From positions 65,067-129,066 of the forward strand of contig MU004233.1 in the NCBI GenBank assembly GCA_010405405.1: a stretch of 64,000 bases of DNA, in the 5' to 3' direction. Below the pieces are notes generated by a model. The model did not search any database and had not been told where the DNA came from. It worked only from the letters and a program-made list of their open reading frames with translations. Within the stretch, counting starts at the first letter, position 1. Each line of letters starts with the position of its first letter. This DNA is from Microthyrium microscopicum. Its lineage: Eukaryota > Ascomycota > Dothideomycetes > Microthyriales > Microthyriaceae. The translations under genes and the position numbers were made by a program. Positions 58,584-64,000 of this stretch are shown in pieces.

Positions 58584-59434
58584 GCGATCTTTGGATTTTT
58601 CAATCAGTCTTCTTTTGCATACCCATATACACTCGCTCCCGTTGATATCATTTGGCTTCCGTTTACTTTTTTTCCTGTAGCATTGGTGTTGGTGGTGTTT
58701 AATCTGTAGTTTGTATAGCGAAATAATATCCATCCACAGCTTTCTGCTTGTTTTATGTATTTTGTCTTTTCTCATGGATGTGCGACTTCACCTATTTTGA
58801 TAAATATATACGCAAGAGTAGGAATAGCAGTCACGGAAATTTGGTTTATCGATTGCGCCAGGTCCAGTTGCCAATTATCTACGGTGGTCCCGGATCCAGC
58901 AGCGGAAGTAGTAGAAAAGGCGTAGAGGTGGAGGAAGCGTTCGGTTACCGGTGCTCGGTCGATAGTGGAGATATTCTATGATACAGTTGTAATTGTAGAA
59001 AGCAAAGCAAAGCAAGTTGCACATCGAATATAACATTTCAAGATTCAAATCCGGGTCATATCAATCAGGTCATGTGTGAAATGACTGGTCTAGTCCATTT
59101 CTCATACTTGGGCGACAATAGCTGACACAATGTACCTTAGATTGCACGATAACTCGTTGTATGAGAGTTAGGATGATTTCGTCGAAGAGCCGCATTGGAC
59201 TGGGCGCTTAATTTGTTGCTCCTTTTACTTACTGACATGGTGAAGGCTTGAGTTATGTGACAAGTTGGGATAATCTGGTATTTCTATCTACCTGATCATA
59301 TTTCCCAGCCTCTCAAACCCTTGAGAATTCAACCGTTCATACACCGCTCTTTTCAAGCATGCTCATCACACACTATCAAAGTTTTCCCATGCAATCCTAC
59401 CAGCGCTCACATCTTCTCGACAAACAGGGCAAAC
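58584..59434. other. Convergent 3' regions, no gene recognised
   Basis: About 850 bp between the stop codons of KAR9 and the uL16 gene. It presumably holds both 3' untranslated regions. A GCAAAGCAAAGCAA tandem is present near 59003. No credible frame. Confidence 0.5.
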
Positions 59435-60293
59435 CTAAGCTTCCGACTTGAAGGCATCAGGGAAGCGGCGGATGTTTTGAGCCAAGTTTCCGTGGTTGGA
59501 AAGGAATTGCACATAAGCACCATCAACCTTGACGCGTCCTTCCTGGCGGAGCTTGACGTAGTCGTCACGGCGGAGGGGAGTGAAGCCCCAGTTCTTGCTG
59601 ACGATGATCTTCTGGCGACCGGGGAACTTGTACTGGCTACGGCGGATGGCTTCAATGGCAGTGGCGCGGTCTTTTCATCATAATTGTTAGCCAATTCTTT
59701 CTCTCGCAGCTTTTTAGGGTCAGAACTTACGATTGTCACGGGTCCGCACACTCAAGAGAATCTGACCAATGTTGACACGAGCGACCTTGCCGTTAGGCTT
59801 GCCAAAGGCACCACGCATACCCGTTTGCAGGCGATCGGCGCCGGCACACGACAACATCTTGTTGATGCGGACGACGTGGTAAGGGTGAGCGCGAATGCGC
59901 ATGTGGAAACCTTCCTTTCCGGCAATCTTCACGAGGTATTTGTTGGCGCAAATGCGAGCGGCTTCGAGGGCTTCGGAGGAGAGTTGTTCATACTCGTCTA
60001 TTTTCCTTTGTCAGCAACTTTGTTCTAGCGGTATCAGGTATTGTGGGAAGAAGGGACGTACTGGAGACGAGATGAACACAGGTTGGGAACTCATCGACAC
60101 CTGCGCGCTTGCGACCGAGATCGTAAATGCGGATTTTGGCACTGGGAATTGTTAGTTTGGGGTTGCGTAATTTTTGGACTCATGAGGTGAGGTTGGGGAG
60201 TAAGACGTACTCAGGCACACCACGGTTGAAGCGGGACTTTGGATAAGGCTTGTTCTTGCAGTAACGGTAGCATCTTGCTGGACGACGAGCCAT
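59435..60293 (-). CDS. RPL10: 60S ribosomal protein L10 (uL16)
   Basis: Four exons (60293-60211, 60141-60062, 59997-59731, 59670-59435) give 221 residues, the same length as yeast uL16. The sequence is nearly textbook: [100 protein letters not shown] and [20 protein letters not shown]. uL16 is added late in the cytoplasm to the 60S subunit and shapes the peptidyl-transferase and A-site regions. All introns have GT-AG ends. It is followed on the same strand, upstream, by the gene for another large-subunit protein, eL30. Confidence 0.97.
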
Positions 60294-60838
60294 TTTTGGA
60301 GTTGTTTTCCTGAATGGTTCTGAGTGGTGGTTGTAGGAGAGGAAGAGGGAGAGAGAGCGGTGGTGATGTCTGGAGTTGGCTTGGTGGTGGTGGAGGGCTC
60401 GGGTGTGGCAAGGATTATTTTCGGCCCACAATCGCTTGCTTTGTGCAGTGCTTAGAAATCAATAAGACCCCAGTCCGTTTTATTGGCGATTATCAAGCAC
60501 CTGCCTGTTTTTAATTGCCCTAAAATTGCTTTCATTCTTATTTTGCCCGAAAGCTCAATTATTTCAATCGCGCTACTGAGCTTACTCAGCCACGTATCTT
60601 TTGAACATTGGCAACAAGCAGTTAAGATCAATTCTTATGCAGACGAACCGCAGTATCTTCACTTTTCACACATACATAATTTGGTCACATGGCAACTGCA
60701 AACCGGAGACGTCGAGCACATTGAAAGTTTTCATTGCTATCATTGTCTACAAGAGCAGAAGTCGGTGAAAGAGTTCATCCGACGGCCTAATGATCCTTCC
60801 ATCACCAATTTTGTGACGCTTGGAAAGAACACAGACAT
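60294..60838. other. Intergenic between two ribosomal protein genes
   Basis: About 545 bp lying upstream of RPL10 and downstream of RPL30, both on the minus strand. A pyrimidine-rich leader (minus strand, 60300-60400) precedes the RPL10 ATG, as is common for ribosomal protein genes. A plus-strand frame at 60483-60959 is antisense to the end of RPL30 and is not called. Confidence 0.55.
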
Positions 60839-61508
60839 CTATGCAGCGCTAGTGGACAGAATATCTGAGTCACCAGCGTCCAGAATGGAGAGGGTGGAGC
60901 AGCGGAAGAGTTTACCGCACGCAGTACCGAGCTCAATCTGCAGGGGAAACACATGTTAGCCAACTATTCATGTCCTCCAAAGCCTCGAAAAGATGGCTTT
61001 TTCTCAGGACACGCCCTCAAGGCATGAAATGCCTGGTCTTTGGGATGGAATATGTAAGAACTTACGTTGTTTCCGGAGAAATGATGGACGGGTGTCTTGG
61101 CCAACATGCTGTAGTACTCAAGCTCAGACTTCTTCAATGGTGGGGTGTTTCCAGCCTGGTTTTGGTAAGTATTTGGAGGAGTGTGATTGATGGTGGTGCC
61201 TTACAATGATGACAAGCTTGGCCTTTCCAGAGCGGAGGTGCTTGAGTGTGCCTGTTCAATCAAGTCAATCAACGTCCAACGAGCACCAATAGGTTTCCAT
61301 ACTCTTGTATCCCAAGGTCACCTTGCCAGATTTCATAACAAGTGCCAGGCGGGAGTTCTACAAATTTTGTAAGTCGAGGTCGTCTAAGGGAATATTTGAG
61401 GGGCTTGGAAACTGACGATGGAGTCGGCGGTCTTCTTGGATTTCTATATAGAGGTTAGCGCAATGATTTTGGAGCTCGGGAGAAGATCAGACTGACTTTT
61501 GGTGCCAT
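60839..61508 (-). CDS. RPL30: 60S ribosomal protein L30 (eL30)
   Basis: Six exons (61508-61497, 61443-61417, 61357-61303, 61251-61205, 61155-61066, 60937-60839) give 109 residues. Joined, they read [67 protein letters not shown] and [20 protein letters not shown], an unmistakable eL30. It is a large-subunit protein; in yeast it binds its own transcript to block splicing and translation. The gene is very intron-dense for its size: five introns, with a first exon of only 12 coding bases. The short exons explain why no long reading frame marks the gene. It diverges from the FAD oxidase at the right end. Confidence 0.93.
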
Positions 61509-62172
61509 CGTTGCGCTTCAGCTGTAGTATTTTGCTGACGTGAATTGTTGCGCTCCGGTCGGATGTTGTTGGTTGAAAGTTGATGGAGAGTTCTTCACAA
61601 AATTTAGTGTGTGTAGTGGGCGCGAAGTCTTGGCATCGCGGCTCCACATTTCTAAGCGCGCGGCTCTGCCCAACGACAACTCAACTCCAATGTTTTATCC
61701 GAGTCCATTTTGACCATCTGCAAAGGTAAATTTCGCATGTACGAAGATCTGGAGATCGGGTAACTTTGTGGAACGAATACAACAGCAAGTTGTCAAAGAT
61801 TTGGCCCTTTTGCGGAGCGCCAAACCATCGACAAAACGACCAGCGTGCTCAGCTGCTCCCATGCTATATCTTTGATCCAGTGCTTTATTTCCCAAAGACA
61901 GTCATAAATTCTTGACCGTTCAGCGAGTACGCTGGCAATCAAAGTAAACTGTGATGAGAGACACCACAGTCGATGGGAGCGCATCGCTTATTGTGTCAAC
62001 CCATTGATACGCCAACTTGTCTTGTCCCCTATTCGCCAACTTGATCCTTCAATCCCACGAGTGCATCCTCATCCCTCAACCTTGTCGCAACTGCCTTGAT
62101 ATTAACCCCTAGCATCTGCCGATGCCTTCAAAGAAATGCCTCCAGGTTGAATGACCCGGCTCTTATATCACC
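61509..62172. other. Divergent promoter region with an introner-like relic
   Basis: About 660 bp between the divergent eL30 and FAD oxidase genes. On the minus strand, 62005-61942 reads GACACAATAAGCGATGCGCT, then CCATCGACTGTGGTGT, three bases, and TCATCACAGTTTACTT. This matches the A-rich block and the 16+3+16 layout of the introner-like family. In that orientation it lies 5' of the RPL30 ATG, so it could be a leader intron. No protein-coding gene is seen. Confidence 0.45.
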
Positions 62173-64000
62173 ATGTGGTTCCTTATCCGTGTAGCTCTGG
62201 CGGTAGTGACGAGCTTTGTCTCACTATCTTATGGTTCTCAAAGCGTCCTGTCTGCAGGAGATCATCATATTCCTCAAGCAGTAAGCACATAATCTCCAAC
62301 AGGAACCCTGCGCAGGTATATTAACAAGCCAGTGTAACGCCATTGAACTGGCCATCAATGGCGATGTCTACCACCGCCGTACATCCGAGTACAATGACCA
62401 GCAAAAGGATTACTGGCTACTGCAACAAGCAAAGGACTATTCGCCTCATTGCCGCGTCACTCCTCGGGATGCCAAGGATGTCAGCATTGCTCTGAAGCTT
62501 TTTGGCAAACATCAGACTCCATTTGCTGTCAAGAGCGGTGGCCATAGCTTTCTCTCCGGGGCTTCCAATATCAACAATGGCATTACGCTCGACCTATCGC
62601 GCCTAAATTCAATCAAGCTATCAGAAGACAAGCAAAGCGTTCGGCTGGGTCCCGGCGCTACCTGGAAGGAAGTCTACCAGGTCCTTGAACCACTTGGTCT
62701 CACAGCACTTGGTAAGATTTCCCCATTTGGCATCTGAAATGTCTTGACAACATTCGATAAACGGGAAAAACGTCGTTTCATCATCGGAATCAATGGTAGC
62801 GTTTCTAATCGAGTGCTATGGTTCCCACTGAGTACGATGAGCCCTCCATGGTTTCACCCCGAAAAGATATGATGGTTGTCTCGGGCGTGTTTGCTCTCAC
62901 TGTAATAAAATACTGACAATGCCAGGTGCGCGAGCCGGTAGCGTGGGCGTAGGAGGATTCATTCTCGGTGGAGGATCAACATGGCTCTCGAATCGCCATG
63001 GATGGGCAGTAGACTCAGTACTGGAGTTTGAAGTCGTTGTCTACGGCAAGATCAAAACTGCATCAAGCACAGAGAACCCCGACCTATTCTGGGCTCTCAA
63101 AGGAGGCGGCAGCAACTTTGGCATCGTTACTGCCATCGCAATGGCCACTCATCCCCTTGGCGATCTTTATGTCTATGGTCAAAGCTGTCCCCAAGAATCA
63201 GTACCGCAAGGCCTTAAGGCGCTACAAAGCTTCACTGACGCCGGCTCAAACGATACTGGCTCTAGTGCAATAATGGGCGTCATGTTCACTCCGGGCCAGG
63301 AAGAACTCGCCGCAGCCATAACAGTTGTGAATATAGACAACGACCTGAATGCTGAAGGCTTGAAGTATTTTACGGACATACCGCAGTTTCATGCTGACAA
63401 CTTTACGATCAAGTTGACTGAACTCAGTGATCAAATGAGCCAGTATGCTGATCGAGAATATCGGAAGATCAAATTCTCGATTACTGTACATAACAACGCT
63501 ACTCTTCTTGGTCATTTATTTGAGGAATTGGAGAATTTGGTCCGCGATCATGATCTTGATGATATGCTTGGTAAGTTCATTTCGTCTCAAGTGGATTCTG
63601 AGAGCATGCCAACATAAAGTTCGTGATTTACGTATGACACCTCGGCCAGTCTATTACAGCTCTGGCTCCCATTTTGCCATTCTCATGCGTAAATCAATGA
63701 CAAATTTCCGCTAACATCGTACAGCCTTGGGCACTAGCTTCCAACCACTCACCAGATCGCATATCAGCAACCGCAACAATGCTCTCGGACTCTCTCACGT
63801 CACCTCTGGTCTAATGCTAGTCTCCTTTGAAATCTACTGGTCGGACGCCGCCAACTCCACCTACTTCGAAAAGCTCTCCAGAAATTTACATGACAAGCTC
63901 TGCGCTCGGGCAAGCGAGAAGCAAATGCTGCACAGATTTACATATCTGAACTATGCGGCAAGCTGGCAGGAACCGTTCAGTGGCTATGGAACAGAGAGTT
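62173..64000 (+). CDS. Secreted FAD-linked oxidase, BBE type (partial, right edge)
   Basis: Exons 62173-62280, 62333-62711, 62926-63570 and 63725 onward, open to the window end. The first encodes a signal peptide (MWFLIRVALAVVTSFVSLS). The FAD-binding PCMH domain has AVKSGGHSFLSGASN, whose histidine normally carries covalent flavin. It also has ITLDLSRLNSIKLSEDKQSV, GGARAGSVGVGGFILGGGST and LFWALKGGGSNFGIVT. The C-terminal BBE block lies beyond the window. This type is common in fungal secondary metabolism and oligosaccharide oxidation; substrate unknown. It is not a recent duplicate of the FAD oxidase at 25-27 kb, since motifs and intron positions differ. Intron 2 is an introner-like element, and intron 3 (63571-63724) is also longer than usual. 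Confidence 0.85.
62712..62925 (+). repeat. Introner-like element, copy E (intron 2 of FAD oxidase)
   Basis: Whole intron of 214 bp. Donor GTAAGATTTCCCCATTTGGC, internal ATGTCTTGACAACATTCG and end ATACTGACAATGCCAG all have counterparts in the dienelactone hydrolase copies. Units TAATCGAGTGCTATGG (62806-62821) and CCACTGAGTACGATGA (62825-62840) are 19 bp apart. The string from GCGTTTCTAATCG to GCTATGG is the near-identical inverse of 32701-32723. Confidence 0.72.

Noticed and set aside
60483-60959. 158-codon plus-strand frame overlapping the end of RPL30
   Set aside because: Its 3' part is antisense to a definite RPL30 exon and the rest is AT-rich 3' sequence; it looks like chance.
63571-63724. 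Third intron of the right-edge FAD oxidase as another introner-like copy
   Set aside because: It is 154 bp and contains GGCTCCCATTTTGCC, but the palindrome pair and donor block are not recognisable; too weak to include.
1-64000. tRNA genes, rRNA, CRISPR arrays and telomere repeats
   Set aside because: Looked for by eye: no tRNA-like GGTTCRANTCC arm with a matching acceptor stem, no CRISPR-like array, and no TTAGGG repeats at the left edge. A tRNA scan could still find something missed.

Overview
The window is nuclear DNA from a filamentous ascomycete (Pezizomycotina). Most genes are split by 45-90 bp GT-AG introns. Extreme AT-rich, TpA-dominated blocks look like repeat-induced point mutation (RIP). 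The gene set (MSH2, KAR9, ribosomal proteins uL16 and eL30, an AA9 LPMO, berberine-bridge-type FAD oxidases, a SURNod19-like protein) is typical of saprotrophic or plant-associated ascomycetes. The class (Leotiomycetes or Dothideomycetes) cannot be fixed from the sequence alone.

Layout. 1-9.9 kb is a gene-free RIP island with a recognisable Mutator-like DNA transposon (3842-6884, ~150 bp inverted ends, 9 bp target duplication) nested in older, more decayed repeat DNA. The first gene beyond it (10.0-11.3 kb) is an alpha/beta-hydrolase decayed to a pseudogene. 11.5-17.1 kb holds a small membrane protein, a secreted SURNod19-like protein, a second small AT-rich island (14.6-15.6 kb) and a secreted apple/PAN-domain protein. 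18-22.5 kb has two ascomycete proteins of unknown function. 23-33 kb is an accessory stretch: MFS sugar-type transporter, secreted FAD oxidase, ATP-grasp enzyme, AA9 LPMO and dienelactone hydrolase, followed by a decayed beta-propeller gene. 35.4-42.1 kb is one giant coiled-coil gene of about 2,220 residues. 44-50 kb has a copper amine oxidase and MSH2. 51-53 kb has two small hypothetical genes, 55-58.6 kb KAR9, 59.4-61.5 kb the ribosomal proteins uL16 and eL30, and the right edge a second secreted FAD oxidase cut by the window end.

Main discovery: a family of short repeats that coincide with whole introns (introner-like elements). At least six introns in five genes (apple-domain gene, dienelactone hydrolase twice in tandem, copper amine oxidase, a hypothetical gene, FAD oxidase), plus two intergenic relics, carry the same architecture on the sense strand. 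It consists of a GTAAGATTCC-like donor region, in several copies a TTTCTTGAYGACAT-like block, in several an A-rich block resembling CACAAAATAAATGG, then two imperfect 16-mer palindromes (consensus CCATCGnnTnCGATGG) set exactly 19 bp apart. In the dienelactone hydrolase gene two units abut as CAG|GTAAG with no exon between them, suggesting a tandem insertion or recursive splicing.

Functional themes: the 23-31 kb genes could cooperate in oxidative polysaccharide breakdown and uptake (inference only). The copper amine oxidase lacks the expected third copper-ligand histidine. Gene models were built by hand from reading frames and splice signals, so exon boundaries are predictions.
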